64,000 nt of DNA, taken from contig MWFB01000012.1 of NCBI GenBank assembly GCA_002071385.1, forward strand, positions 1 to 64,000, given 5' to 3'. Source of the stretch: Bacteroidetes bacterium ADurb.Bin013. GTDB taxonomy: Bacteria; Bacteroidota; Bacteroidia; Bacteroidales; UBA932. Below the pieces are notes generated by a model. The model was given only the letters and a program-made list of their open reading frames with translations, was not told the origin of the DNA and searched no databases. Below, one piece after another: positions 17,926 to 29,103 of the stretch. Position 1 is the first letter of the stretch. Each line of letters begins with the position of its first letter. Made by a program: the position numbers and the translations under genes.

Positions 17926-18896
17926 ATGATACTGATGCCTGTGAAAAGAGTAGTCCTGTTATGTTCATTATCGCTGCTGTTGTTATCATGCAGCCACAGG
18001 CCATTGGAACGGGTGCTGTTTACCTCACAAAGCAAAGGGATTTCGTGTTACAGGATACCGGCCCTGGCAACCGCCCCCAACGGGAAGCTGATAGCGGTTT
18101 GCGACCAGCGTGTTCCTTCCTGTGCAGATCTGGGTGGCAATCCGGATATCAACATTGTCATACGCACCAGCCGTAACCAAGGCAGGACCTGGTCCCGGAT
18201 GCGCAGCGTGGTGGATTACCCCTTGGGTCAATCGGCCTCGGACCCGTCCCTGCTGGTGGACCAGGTTACAAGCACTATCTTTCTCTTTTTCAACTTTATG
18301 GACCACCAGCAGAGACCTGGTGTCTTCTCCCAGAAGGTGACAAAAAGCACCGACAACGGCACCACCTGGAGCGCTCCTGAAGACATTACCGGACAGATCG
18401 CACAACAGGGCTGGGAAAGGGATTTCAAATTCATCACTTCGGGGCAGGGGTTGCAGACTGCCAGCGGAAAATTGCTCCATACGCTGGTGAACCTGCAAAA
18501 GGGACTCTACCTGTTTGCCAGCGACGACCACGGTCAAAGCTGGTATTTGATAGACACGGCTTTACAGCCCGGGGACGAGTCCAGGGTCATTGAGCTGCAA
18601 GACGGAACCTGGATGGTCAACAGCCGGGTGAACGGGGCAGGCCACCGCTACGTTCACCTTTCCATGGACCAGGGAAAGACCTGGATAACAAAAGCCGAGA
18701 CGTCCCTTGCCGATCCGGGGTGCAACGCCGGACTGGTGCAGGTTGGAAAACGACTCTTCTTTTCCAACCCAAACAGCCCTGACCGTGCTTTCGGGAGGGG
18801 GGTATTGGCGTACTTTACGAAAGAGGGGATTATAAGGAAATTGTATTTACCCGGTTCAAAAAATCTGAAATATTACAAACCATAAAAGATGAATAA
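17926..18896 (+). pseudogene. Exo-alpha-sialidase (GH33) lipoprotein, internal deletion with frameshift near the C-terminus
   Basis: After a lipoprotein signal (LLLLSC) the sequence has the arginine motif YRIPAL and four Asp-box repeats (SRNQGRTW, STDNGTTW, SDDHGQSW, SMDQGKTW) of the six-bladed sialidase propeller. At about 18800 the first frame loses homology and the normal C-terminus reappears in another frame: GVLYERGDYKEIVFTRFKKS, ending at TAA 18894-18896. The missing block would hold the last catalytic Arg and the Tyr nucleophile region (RISYDGGKTW...YPGSSAYS in relatives). The original stop overlaps the ATG of the GH43 gene, so the two were an operon. Start 17926 or 17935. Confidence 0.8.
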
Positions 18897-20610
18897 AAAT
18901 TTGCCCGCATTATTCCTGCTGATGGTATTTTCTGCCTGTTCCACGGAACAAACGCTCGATACCGTGTGCAACCCCATGGATCTTACTTACCGTTTTGCCC
19001 TGGAGGATCCTTTCCCTTCACGCAGGGAGGCAGCCGATCCTTCCGTGGTCCGGTTCAGAGACAAATACTTTCTTTTTGTTTCTAAATCGGGCGGTTACTG
19101 GTGGTCGGAAAATCTTGCACAATGGCACTTTGTGCAGACAGACCAGATCCCCACAGAAGAATATGCTCCTACGGCAGTTGCCATTGACGATACGCTGTTT
19201 TTCCTGGCCTCGTCAAACCATAAAAGTACAATTTACAAAAGTGCCGATCCGCTTTCAGGCACCTGGGAAACAGCTGTGGAAGCGCTGGAAATTCCCGTGT
19301 GGGACCCTGCCTTTTTACTGGACGAGGACCGGCGGCTATATCTTTATTGGGGTTGTTCGGACCAGAAGCCCCTATATGGGGTGGAGGTGGACTACCGCAA
19401 CGGATTTGCCTTTTTGGGTGATGTCCGGGAACTGGTATATGCCAATCCGGCTGAATACGGATGGGAGGTGCCGGGGGATTACAATACGCTCACAACCAGG
19501 GCTCCCTGGATCGAGGGCCCGTGGGTAACCAAACATGGTGGGAAATATTACCTACAATACGCGGGTCCGGGCACCGAATATAAAAGTTATGCCGATGCTG
19601 TTTACCTGTCCGGGGATCCCCTGGGGCCCTACGTGCTGCAAAAACACAATCCCTCGATGTATAAGCCAGCAGGATTTGCCGCGGGGGCCGGCCACGGCAG
19701 TTCCTTTGCCGATACTTATGGGAATTTCTGGCACATAGGCACTATGACCATATCTCAAAAGCATATGTTTGAACGCCGCCTGGGTATGTTTCCCGTATTC
19801 CTGGACCAGGACGGAACATATTATTCCATAACAAAGTACGGGGATTACCCTTATGTTGTACCTGCTGGAAAGATTCACAGCTTTGAGGATATTTTCCCCG
19901 GATGGATGCTGCTCACCTATGACAAGCCGGTGGAGGTATCCTCTTCTGTGGATTCCTTCCCGGCACGCAATATGACCGATGAGGATATCCGTACCTATTG
20001 GGCTGCTGCCGGTGGTGATGCCGGTGAACATGCCATCGTGGACATGGGCGATTTTTTTGATGTATATGCCCTTCAGATGAATTTTGCAGAACACAACGTA
20101 CATATCAGGGGCAGGCAAAAGGGTGCATGCCACCGTTTTACCGTAGAGTACTCCCTTGATGGCAATACATGGGAGATGCTGGCAGACCGCTCAGAGAACA
20201 ACACAGACAATTCTCATGTCTATATTCCCCTGGCAGAAAAAATATTGTGCCGTTATTTGAAAATCACCAATGTTGAGGTTCCCGGCGGGCATTTTGCCCT
20301 CAGCGGGTTCAGGGCTTTCGGTACAGGCACAGGACCGCTTCCGGGCAGGATTACGCATTTTTCTGCACTAAGAAATCCTCTTGATAAAAGAAGTGTGACG
20401 CTTTCCTGGTCCGGGGCCAATCATGCCACGGGTTACAACATCAGTTACGGTACAGACAGAAACAAACTATACCTGAATCACATGGTGTACCGCGACACAA
20501 CCCTGGTCATTAACAGCCTGAACAGCAATCTTGATTATTATTTCACCATTGAATCTTTCAATGAAAACGGCATAACACCAAACCAACAAATTGTCAAGGA
20601 TTTTGAGTAA
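18889..20610 (+). CDS. GH43 five-bladed propeller glycosidase with discoidin and fibronectin-III domains, lipoprotein
   Basis: 573 residues, lipobox VFSAC. The propeller has D50 (EAADPSVV) as base, D139 (PVWDPAF) as pKa modulator and E209 (APWIEGPW) as acid, the standard GH43 triad. Residues 340-480 form an F5/8 type C (discoidin) sugar-binding domain and residues 490-573 an FN3 domain. GH43 enzymes cleave arabinofuranosides, xylosides or galactosides. Its start overlaps the sialidase stop and its end overlaps the exonuclease start, so the three form one transcription unit. Confidence 0.88.
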   Translation: MNKNLPALFLLMVFSACSTEQTLDTVCNPMDLTYRFALEDPFPSRREAADPSVVRFRDKYFLFVSKSGGYWWSENLAQWHFVQTDQIPTEEYAPTAVAIDDTLFFLASSNHKSTIYKSADPLSGTWETAVEALEIPVWDPAFLLDEDRRLYLYWGCSDQKPLYGVEVDYRNGFAFLGDVRELVYANPAEYGWEVPGDYNTLTTRAPWIEGPWVTKHGGKYYLQYAGPGTEYKSYADAVYLSGDPLGPYVLQKHNPSMYKPAGFAAGAGHGSSFADTYGNFWHIGTMTISQKHMFERRLGMFPVFLDQDGTYYSITKYGDYPYVVPAGKIHSFEDIFPGWMLLTYDKPVEVSSSVDSFPARNMTDEDIRTYWAAAGGDAGEHAIVDMGDFFDVYALQMNFAEHNVHIRGRQKGACHRFTVEYSLDGNTWEMLADRSENNTDNSHVYIPLAEKILCRYLKITNVEVPGGHFALSGFRAFGTGTGPLPGRITHFSALRNPLDKRSVTLSWSGANHATGYNISYGTDRNKLYLNHMVYRDTTLVINSLNSNLDYYFTIESFNENGITPNQQIVKDFE

Positions 20611-21104
20611 TGGATCATTTTGCAGCCATTGATTTCGAGACGGCCAACGAACAGCCTTCCAGTGTATGCAGTGTAGGTATAGTGATTGTACGGTACGGGG
20701 TTCCGGAGCATACCATTTACCGGCTTATCAGGCCCGAACCGGATTATTACCTGTACCGCAACACCATGATTCACGGACTCAATGCCAGAGATACAGAAAA
20801 CGCATGCGTGTTTTCTCATGTCTGGAAGGAAATAGATCCTTATATAGGAGATTTGCCCCTGGTAGCTCACAATGCGCAATTTGACGAGGGATGTTTGAAA
20901 GCCGCATTTTTCACCTACTGCATGGATTATCCCGATTACAAATTCCTTTGCACCCTGCGGGCGTCGCGAAGGTACTTTGGCAAGTCTTTGGCCAATCACC
21001 AGTTGCCAACAGTTGCTGCCGCCTGCGGGCATAGGCTCACCAACCACCATAACGCGCTGGATGATGCCCTGGCATGTGCCGCTATAGCCCTAAAGATATT
21101 GTAA
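20610..21104 (+). CDS. DEDDh-type 3'-5' exonuclease (DnaQ-like)
   Basis: 164 residues. The exonuclease motifs are complete: AAIDFET (ExoI, D-E), LVAHNAQFDEG (ExoII, D) and HNALDDALA (ExoIII, H and D). This stand-alone length fits the short DnaQ-like family that trims single-stranded DNA or RNA. The ATG overlaps the GH43 stop by one base. No interaction domain for DNA polymerase III is visible. Confidence 0.88.
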   Translation: MDHFAAIDFETANEQPSSVCSVGIVIVRYGVPEHTIYRLIRPEPDYYLYRNTMIHGLNARDTENACVFSHVWKEIDPYIGDLPLVAHNAQFDEGCLKAAFFTYCMDYPDYKFLCTLRASRRYFGKSLANHQLPTVAAACGHRLTNHHNALDDALACAAIALKIL

Positions 21105-21122
21105 TTTCTTCTGTTTTTCATG

Positions 21123-21130
21123 TATCTTTG
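21123..21130 (+). promoter_or_regulatory. -7 box TATCTTTG of the serine hydrolase pseudogene
   Basis: TATCTTTG fits TAnnTTTG; a TTG about 21 bp upstream can serve as -33 element. The ATG at 21167 is 36 bp downstream. Confidence 0.55.
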
Positions 21131-21166
21131 TGTAATCCCGGTTTGATAGTAACAACCGGAGACTCT

Positions 21167-22166
21167 ATGAAAATAAAACCGTTCATCGTTGTCCTTCTTG
21201 TTGCAGTGATATGTTCCTGCACTACCGACTATAATGATCAAATAACCCCAATAGCCCGTCAGGCAGGGATACCTCTGATACAAGTGGCTTATACCAAAGG
21301 GAATGCCCATGCTGTATACGAAATTTCTACTGTTCCCGGGATCAGACCCCGTAACGACGGTAAGACCGTTTTTCAGACAGCCTCGCTCAGCAAACCGGTG
21401 TTTGCCTATATTGTCATGAGGATGAGCGACAGGGGAGAGATAGATCTGGACAGAACGCTTGCCCAACTGGGCAGTTTCACCCGGTTCACCCGAATGGCCC
21501 GGGGCTCCTATTGTTTTCAAATTCAGGCCTGACTCGGCATTCAGTTATTCGGGAGAAGGGTATGCTTTTTTGCAAAGGGCGGTAGAACAGATCCAGGGTA
21601 AGGGATTGGAAGAAATTGCTCAACAGGAGGTGTTCCTGCCACTGGGGATGGTTTCCTCTTCCTATAGCTGGAGGGATGATTATGACTCTCTTGCTGTCAG
21701 CGGATTTAACCGCGATGGCCAGGACAGGAGAAAGGGAAATTTTCCACGAGCAAATGCGGCTTATACCTTAAGGACAACAGCCTCTGATTACATGAAGTTT
21801 CTGGAGGCGTTGAGCCGGGGAACCGGTTTGGGCAAGGAATCCCGGATAGCCATCTTCACACCCGTGGTACAGGCGGTACGATATGCCGGAAAGCCAAGAG
21901 ATTGTGATCAACGGATATTCTGGGGCCTGGGGGTGGGAATTGAGAAACATCAGAAGCTGGGAGAGGTGGTATTTCACTGGGGTGACAACGGGACTTTCAG
22001 ATCACTGTTCCTGGTAGTTCCGGCCAAGGGGCTGCAACCAAAAAGGATACTGGTCTATTTTACCAATAGCCAGGCAGGTCATGATGTTATTAGCGACATA
22101 ACGTCTCTTTTCTTTAATAATAAAGAACCATTGGCTATTGATCAATGGGTGAATGAAAACGAATAA
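21167..22166 (+). pseudogene. Beta-lactamase-fold serine hydrolase lipoprotein, internal deletion with frameshift
   Basis: The first frame has a lipoprotein signal (LLVAVICSC) and the SLSK motif (QTASLSKPVF), then runs to EIDLDRTLAQ. The second frame enters at about 21465 as PNWAVSPGSPEWPG and continues with the YSGEGY motif (a YSN variant), the helical middle and HWGDNGTF as third motif. Relatives carry about 40 further residues between LDRTLA and the PNWA block (the TPRLALAHRTGL region), so a frame-changing deletion is inferred. The reactive Ser and the rest of the active site are on different fragments. Confidence 0.78.
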
Positions 22167-22177
22167 ACAGATTGTTT

Positions 22178-25100
22178 ATGAAATCTGAAAGACTATCCGA
22201 CTTACTAAAAAGTTCTCCCTTTGCCTTCGCCTCTCACCAGATAATTTTGGATGAGAACGGACTGCCCATAGATTACAGGTACCTGGAAGTTAATCCTGCG
22301 TATGAAAAGATGACCGGACTAAAAGAGGCCGACATCATTGGAAAAACCATACTTGAAGTTTTTCCCGGGGTCAAAAATATTTCATTTGACTGGATTGCAG
22401 CCTTTGGGTCGGTGGCTTTGAGTGGTGAAACAAAAATATATGAACAGTATTCTGAACCACTGGGAAAATGGTTCCAGGTGCAGGTGTTTTCTCAGGAAAA
22501 AGGTTTCTTTTCCACCCTGTTTACAGATATCACCACCCGTATAACCATGGAAAAAAAACTGGGAGTAAAAGAGGCGAATTTCCGGGAATTGTTCAATTCC
22601 ATGATGGACATGGTTATAGTGGCATCAAAGGATGGAAAAATCATCGCCGCCAATAATGCCACTTATGACAAACTGGGTTATACCCAGGAAGAATTGAGTG
22701 AAAAAGGCATTCTGGAAATACATCCTTATGAGTCAAAGGAAGAAGCCCGGAAGATTTTCGATCTTATGCTTAAAGGGAAAATGGGACGAAGAGGAGTGCA
22801 TTTTTAGCATTATGAAAGACCTGACAGATGAACAGGAGGCTTTGCAACGGTTTGAACTGCTATTCAGGAACAATCCTTCGCTGATCGCTCTTTTTTCCCA
22901 TCCCGGGGGGCAGATCCTTGACGTGAACAACGCTTTCCTCAATACCCTTGGTTATAGAATGGAAGAGGTGATTGGAAAGACTATTCTTGAAATTGGTCTT
23001 TTTGACGACGATAGTACCGTAAATTTTGTTCTGGACCAACTGAATTCAAAACTCCTGGTAAATAATATGGAGATGACCATCAGGGACCGCTCGGGCAATA
23101 CCAGGAGAGGTTTACTTACAGCGGAGATTCTGGAAAGAAAAGGAAAAAAATATTTTCTGGGAGTACTGGTCGATATCACAGAACAATATGCCCATCGCGA
23201 GACGCTGCAGATGCTCGTGGATATGGCAAAGTCTTTTATCAAAATGCCTGTTGAAAAGGTAGATAACGAAATCCTTAGGGCCCTGGGAACGATAGGCAAC
23301 TTTGTGGGGGCCGACAGGTCTTATGTGTACATGTATGATTTCAAGAATGGTACCTTAACCAATACATACGAATGGTGTGCCAGGGGAGTCTTTCCTGTTA
23401 TTGACACAATGAAGCATATCCCGGACAGTTACATGCCACAGTTGCTTGAAAACCACAGGAACAAAGAGTCGTTTTTCATTTATGATGTTGAATCATTGCC
23501 AGATACTAACGCAAAACAGATACTGCAGAATCAAAAGGTCAGGAGCATGCTTACAGTTCCCATGTGGACAAGTAAGGAGCTTATTGGCTTTGTGGGCCTG
23601 GATTTTGTCAGGAATCTACATCAATATTCGAAAAGGGAAAAACAACTGCTGACAATTATTGCCGAACTACTGGTAAATGTACAGATTCAGCTGGAAAACA
23701 GAATAATCCTCAAACAAGCCAAAGAAAAGGCAGAAAAGGCAAATAAAACCAAATCGGAATTCCTGGCCAATATGAGTCATGAGATTCGCACACCTCTTAA
23801 CGGAGTTATTGGTTTTACTGATCTTTTGCTTAAAACCAAACTTACTCCCGTGCAGGAAGAATACGCACTAAGTGCCAATTCTTCTGGAAAAGCATTGCTG
23901 GGAATAATTGATGACATTCTGGATTTTTCAAAAATTGAAGCCGGTGGTAAACTGGAACTGGAATTAATGGAAACAGATATTTTCCGGTTACTCAATGAAA
24001 CGATCGATATTATCAGGTATCATGCTTCGGCAAAAAATCTGGAACTTCTCTTCAGCTTTCCACTAGACATTCCCAGGGTGGCATATGTAGATCCTGTAAG
24101 GCTAAAACAAATCCTGACCAATTTACTGAGCAATGCTGTAAAGTTTACAGAAAAGGGAGAGGTTGAATTAAAATTGGAATTTACAAAACTGGGGCCGGAC
24201 AGGGGCAGGTATGTATTTTTTGTCAGGGACACAGGCATAGGGATAACCAATTCTCAGAAAAGCAGGTTGTTTAATGCCTTTACCCAGGCAGACAGCTCCA
24301 CTACACGTAAATATGGTGGTACCGGGCTGGGTTTGACCATCTCCAATCTGCTGGCCAGAAAAATGGGATCCGGTATAGAACTTCACAGCAAGTGGGGAGA
24401 AGGCAGCACGTTCTCATTTTCTATTGAAACCAAAATCGGAAAAGAGCATCAAACGCATGAACAAGCCAAAGGTAAGTTGCCTGTAAAAAATGTTCTCATA
24501 GTAGATGACAATGCTTTAAACAGGAAAATTTTAATGGAAAACTTCAAATTCTGGGGGTGAATTGCAGCGAGTGCGATAGCGGCCTGTGTGCGCTCAGATT
24601 ATTGGAAGAACAGGCTTTTGATCTCTTATTGATTGACTACCATATGCCCTACGTAGATGGTTTAGCAGTAATTCAGATGATCCGTGAAAAAATGCTGGTT
24701 TTACCAGAGATTATGCCCCTGATCCTGTTGCACAGTTCTTCTGATGATGAGTCTTTAAGAGATAAATGCAAGGAACTGGGTGTGCGGTATCATATGGTTA
24801 AGCCAATAAGCGCTGACATGTTGTACGACACGATCATATCTATCTATAACAGTGGAATTCATTCAGGTACAGAACAACCGGATCAAAAAGGAAACGAAAA
24901 CGAAGACAAAACAGAAGAGGCATTAGCGGCCGCGGACAATCCTGTTATTCTGATTGCCGAGGATATTCCCATGAATATGATGCTTATCAAATCTTATATA
25001 GGCACTATCTTGCCCGGAGCGCAAGTTCTCGAGGCTGTTAACGGTCAGGAGGTAATTGAGTTAATAAGACATGAACATGTAGACCTGATTTTAATGGACA

Positions 25101-25663
25101 TTCAGATGCCAGGGATGGATGGCCTGGAGGCAACCAGAAAAATAAGGGAATGGGAGTCGAGAAGTCACAATTTACTACGGATACCTATCATCGCGCTCAC
25201 TGCCGGAGCTTCCAAAGAAGAACAACAGGAAGTATTGAGCAGCGGGATGGACGAATTCTTATCAAAACCCATTGTCAGGGATGACCTGGAATCTACCCTG
25301 GAAAAGTACCTGGCAAAGTTTGACAATCCCAGGGATCACTTCAATTATGTGGATTTTCTTAATGCTATGGGAGGAGACACTGTAATGGTCAAGAAAATGC
25401 TCATGGTTTCCATGTCGGACATGAAGGAAAAACTGAATGATCTTGAAAATGCCGTAAACAAGGGTGATGCCCGTCAAATTGCATCACTGGCCCACTATAT
25501 TAAAGGAGGAGCGCTCACGGCCAGGTATAAATCAATGGCAGCAATGGCTTCACGAATGGAAACCAAGGCAAAAGAGGGAACCCTGGATACCATGGAAATT
25601 AATCTCAAAGTAATGAGAAATGAGTGGGAAAAGGTATTGCATGAAATTGAGCGGTACATGTAA
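22178..25663 (+). pseudogene. Hybrid sensor histidine kinase PAS-PAS-PAS-GAF-HisKA-HATPase-REC-REC-HPT, two frame breaks
   Basis: Domains in order: PAS (22190-22560), a second PAS cut near 22787, a third PAS (about 22840-23200), GAF (23205-23690), HisKA with the phospho-His in [11 protein letters not shown], HATPase ([14 protein letters not shown]), receiver 1 ([12 protein letters not shown] ... LLIDYHMP), receiver 2 (ILIAEDIPMN ... LMDIQMPGMDG ... LSKPI) and an HPT-like helix (SLAHYIKGGA). At 22787 the reading LKGK in one frame joins [15 protein letters not shown] in another, with about 35-40 residues of PAS 2 missing. At 24555 a run of five Gs loses one base ([10 protein letters not shown]). 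Start 22178, not the TTG at 22172. Confidence 0.82.
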
Positions 25664-25797
25664 GTGTTCCTGATTAGGATACCTGCTCTTGTCATGTTCC
25701 ATTTTTTATTTACTTTTGCTGCCCCTGAAGACACATTGACATACCGGGCAAGGGCATTGGTATCAATGCAGCATGATAACAGCCCTCGACAGAACAT

Positions 25798-26019
<222 letters not shown>

Positions 26020-26022
26020 AAG

Positions 26023-26832
26023 CTACCTCCAAACGGGAACACCGAGCGCCTGTGGCGCGAAGGTAATCCCGTTTGCAGCACTCTCACCCGTCACAGTAAT
26101 AGATAGAACGGAAAAAGTCCCGTCAGACCCCTTAATCACACTGTCAGGCAAGGCAATTTTATTTTCTTTCACGACAGACACCTGTGTAAATCCGGCATTG
26201 GCAATGTGTTCCAGGTACCGGTCTTTCTGTATGGCTCCGGCAATACAGCCGGTATAGAAATCAACATTATCTTTCAATGCGACAGGTAATTCACCAACCA
26301 GAACAATGTCGGAAATGCAAAAATGTCCTCCGGGTTTCAATACCCTGAATATTTCATGAAAAACCTTATCCTTGGAAGGCAGAAGGTTCAGGACACAATT
26401 ACTGATAACCACGTCTGCCATATGATCGGGAAAGGGCATGTTCTCGATGTCACCCTTGTGAAACGTTACGTTTGTATACCCAAGAGCCGAGGCATTCAAT
26501 GTTGCCTTTTCCACCATCTCCGGCGTAAAATCTATCCCTATCACCTGACCGGTTTCCCCCGTAAGCGCACGGGCAACAAAACAATCATTGCCCGCACCCG
26601 ATCCCAGATCTAACACCGTATCCCCTTGCCTGATCCCGGCAAATTGGGTAGGCAAACCGCAGCCCAGGCCATAATCTGCAATGTGTTCGTATCCCTTCAG
26701 GTGACTGTAATCCTCTTTCATCGTATAACGCATATCGCCACTGGTACAGCATCCCGATCCGCAGCATGATTGATTTTTTACGATCTGTCCGTATTTGCGG
26801 CGTACAGAGTCTTTGATCCCTTGCTCATTCAT
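26023..26832 (-). CDS. arsM: Arsenite S-adenosylmethionine methyltransferase
   Basis: 269 residues. The N-terminus carries a cysteine cluster (QSCCGSGCC) typical of ArsM; the SAM-binding motif is [12 protein letters not shown], followed by GIDFTPEMV. The conserved Cys of SNCVLNL and of YTGCIAGAI provide the As(III)-binding triad with an N-terminal Cys. The enzyme methylates As(III) in the cytoplasm to methylated, more volatile or exportable forms. No arsR, arsB or arsC lies near it. A TATATTTG -7 box about 20 bp upstream of the start supports its own promoter. Confidence 0.9.
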   Translation of the reverse strand: MNEQGIKDSVRRKYGQIVKNQSCCGSGCCTSGDMRYTMKEDYSHLKGYEHIADYGLGCGLPTQFAGIRQGDTVLDLGSGAGNDCFVARALTGETGQVIGIDFTPEMVEKATLNASALGYTNVTFHKGDIENMPFPDHMADVVISNCVLNLLPSKDKVFHEIFRVLKPGGHFCISDIVLVGELPVALKDNVDFYTGCIAGAIQKDRYLEHIANAGFTQVSVVKENKIALPDSVIKGSDGTFSVLSITVTGESAANGITFAPQALGVPVWR

Positions 26833-26887
26833 TGTACATTTTTATGTTTGCAAATATACGAATAATTCCTTTTTCCCCGGATATTCG

Positions 26888-28987
26888 CTACATCCTGAAA
26901 TTGGTAAGCTCCGTAGTGGTTTTAAAATCGTAACAGGGGTACTCAAATAATGTAAAGCAGGGCTCTGTCTGTCCTGAAATATAACTCCAGATAGAGGCAT
27001 AATCGTTCGGATTTTCTCCAATTTCTCCCAATTGCCTGAGGTAAGCAGCAACCGATTTGTTTTCAACAATGTAAACGTCATCCATTTTATCAATAACAGG
27101 ACTATGCATACGTGTCCGGTCATGTTCAAAACTTAATATCCGTTTACCCTGCTGTGTGAGGCCGGTCATTTCAAATGTCATGCTTTTGCCTATGGCTGGC
27201 AGGTTCAATATATTACGATCCGTTGCCAGGAAAGGCAGGTTATGTTCTTTCATAAAACCCTTCAGATCTTTGTAAATGTTGTTGCTTGTATTAAACAGGT
27301 CACACAAAGCTTTCTCCTTTTCCGGGGTGAGCCGCCCGAACACTTTCTCTTCTTCCTGTTCCTGCATGGAACGGCAATTAGGTGCAAACAGGGCATAATT
27401 CTCTTCAAACCCTTTGACAGTGAACGTGTAGTAGCAGACCACTCCCAAATTGTTCAGCTTTCTTCTTAAACGTGCAGTATGACCCCTCCTGGAGGCAGCC
27501 ACTGTAAAAACAAGTTGGTTGGTTATAATCCAGCCGGTGGAAAGAATTTTTTTGATAGCCCGTTTGGCCTCTGGTGTGATTTCGAGGGGACTCTCGAAAT
27601 GTGTCTGAATGATGAATTGGCTGAAGCCAATTTTGGATGCTTTTTCCCTGAATTTCTTAAGAATATCTACCAGTTCATCATCCACGCGCATGGGAAGGTA
27701 AGCCAGAAGCCTTGAGCCGAGGCGGATCCGTTGCATTTCGGCAAATTTTTGACCATCCGGGCGCATGTCATTCGCCTTCTTTTTCCGCAGCGCCATATTA
27801 TACACGGCATTGAGCATGTTGCTCAGGGTTTTGTTCTGGCTCATGAGGGCATCGCCTCCGGTTATGAGAATATCCCTGAGCTGGGTGTCTTTTTCAAAAT
27901 AGTGCATCAGCTTGTGGAGCTTCTTATTCCATGTCAGTTGAGGCTTAAGTTGTTCCAGTTCAAAATTTAGGCGCTGGTTTTGAAAATCATACATTCTTTG
28001 GCAGGGGGCGCATAATCCGCCACATGACCTTCCTATGGAATCCGGTATCAGAATGGCCACATCGGGATAGCGGCGGTGAATATTGTTCTCGTTTGGCAAC
28101 AACCAGCCTGCTGCATTGGGTGTACCGGGTTCCACCTGATCTTCGCGCTCCCAGGCGACAATATTTCCGAATGTGCTGACCAATTCTTTAGAATAGATCA
28201 CGTAATTCCGGATTGCCAGGTCGTTGAAAGATTTGTTGGACACATCCAGCAGTGATAAATAGTAGGGGGTGGCAAAGGTGGGGATGCCTTTTCTGCGTGC
28301 TTCCTTCAATAAATTCATGGTTTCCTCTGACAGCGAATTGTTCAGCATCAGGTTTACATCCGAGGGTTTACGAGCAGCCATGGCAAGCTGAAAACGGTAA
28401 TCGTTCCACCACTTTTCCACCATACTGAATTTGGACATATAGGAGCTGCCTTCGGGAAAGACATACTTACCGGTGTGCCAGTTTTCAATTTTGGCCATAA
28501 GGATCCGTATGATACGTTCCTTGTTTTCCTCCCTGATATATACCAGCCGGCGGCTCAGCCCCGATTTCCATTTCCTCATCCAGTTGATCACTTTGGTTTC
28601 CGATGGTTTCTGGACCCGAGGATATTCCAGCAGCTCAAACTGGTGGTACAGCTCAAGAATGAAATCGGTGTTGATTGCATCGCCAGGTTCGCTATTGAGC
28701 GTACCCCGGAGCCATTTCCACAAGAGGGTAATAGTCCTGATTTCAAGATCTTTTTCTGTGGATAATTCATGGACAGAAGTGCCATCGTACTTGATCAATC
28801 GCCGAAGACCGGCTGCAGCTTTGCTGTCATGATGTGGATGCACGGTAATATGATTCTCCAGATTTTCCCTGAATTTTCCAATGGTTTCGCTTTCCTTTGC
28901 CAGGGTTGTAATCGCAGGAAATTGACGGCAGAACAACCTTTTTAATTGTGCTTTATTTAAGACAAGAATGTCAGTCTGTTTCTTCAT
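26888..28987 (-). CDS. KamA-family radical SAM protein (lysine 2,3-aminomutase-like), long form
   Basis: 699 residues, against about 420 for classical lysine 2,3-aminomutase. The radical SAM cluster motif is CGGLCAPC (C322, C326, C329), preceded by SIGRS and followed by ILITGGDALM, as in KamA. The first 300 residues are helical, charged and not part of standard KamA; they may replace the PLP/zinc-binding or oligomerisation parts. A PLP lysine cannot be assigned with confidence. Such long KamA-like proteins occur in Bacteroidota with no proven substrate. It is monocistronic, with ArsM downstream on the same strand 55 bp away. Confidence 0.82.
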   Translation of the reverse strand: MKKQTDILVLNKAQLKRLFCRQFPAITTLAKESETIGKFRENLENHITVHPHHDSKAAAGLRRLIKYDGTSVHELSTEKDLEIRTITLLWKWLRGTLNSEPGDAINTDFILELYHQFELLEYPRVQKPSETKVINWMRKWKSGLSRRLVYIREENKERIIRILMAKIENWHTGKYVFPEGSSYMSKFSMVEKWWNDYRFQLAMAARKPSDVNLMLNNSLSEETMNLLKEARRKGIPTFATPYYLSLLDVSNKSFNDLAIRNYVIYSKELVSTFGNIVAWEREDQVEPGTPNAAGWLLPNENNIHRRYPDVAILIPDSIGRSCGGLCAPCQRMYDFQNQRLNFELEQLKPQLTWNKKLHKLMHYFEKDTQLRDILITGGDALMSQNKTLSNMLNAVYNMALRKKKANDMRPDGQKFAEMQRIRLGSRLLAYLPMRVDDELVDILKKFREKASKIGFSQFIIQTHFESPLEITPEAKRAIKKILSTGWIITNQLVFTVAASRRGHTARLRRKLNNLGVVCYYTFTVKGFEENYALFAPNCRSMQEQEEEKVFGRLTPEKEKALCDLFNTSNNIYKDLKGFMKEHNLPFLATDRNILNLPAIGKSMTFEMTGLTQQGKRILSFEHDRTRMHSPVIDKMDDVYIVENKSVAAYLRQLGEIGENPNDYASIWSYISGQTEPCFTLFEYPCYDFKTTTELTNFRM

Positions 28988-29103
28988 GGTCAGATGTTTT
29001 TGTTAATCCGTAAAAAACACCACTGATTGGGGAGTATACACATGGAAGAATGCCCATTCTCCTAAACAGCGACACGCAAAGATAATAAAAATAAAAAAGC
29101 AGA

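Noticed and set aside
24545-24570. Programmed ribosomal frameshift in the hybrid kinase
   Set aside because: The G run lacks a classical slippery heptamer and stimulatory structure, and the same gene carries a second break.
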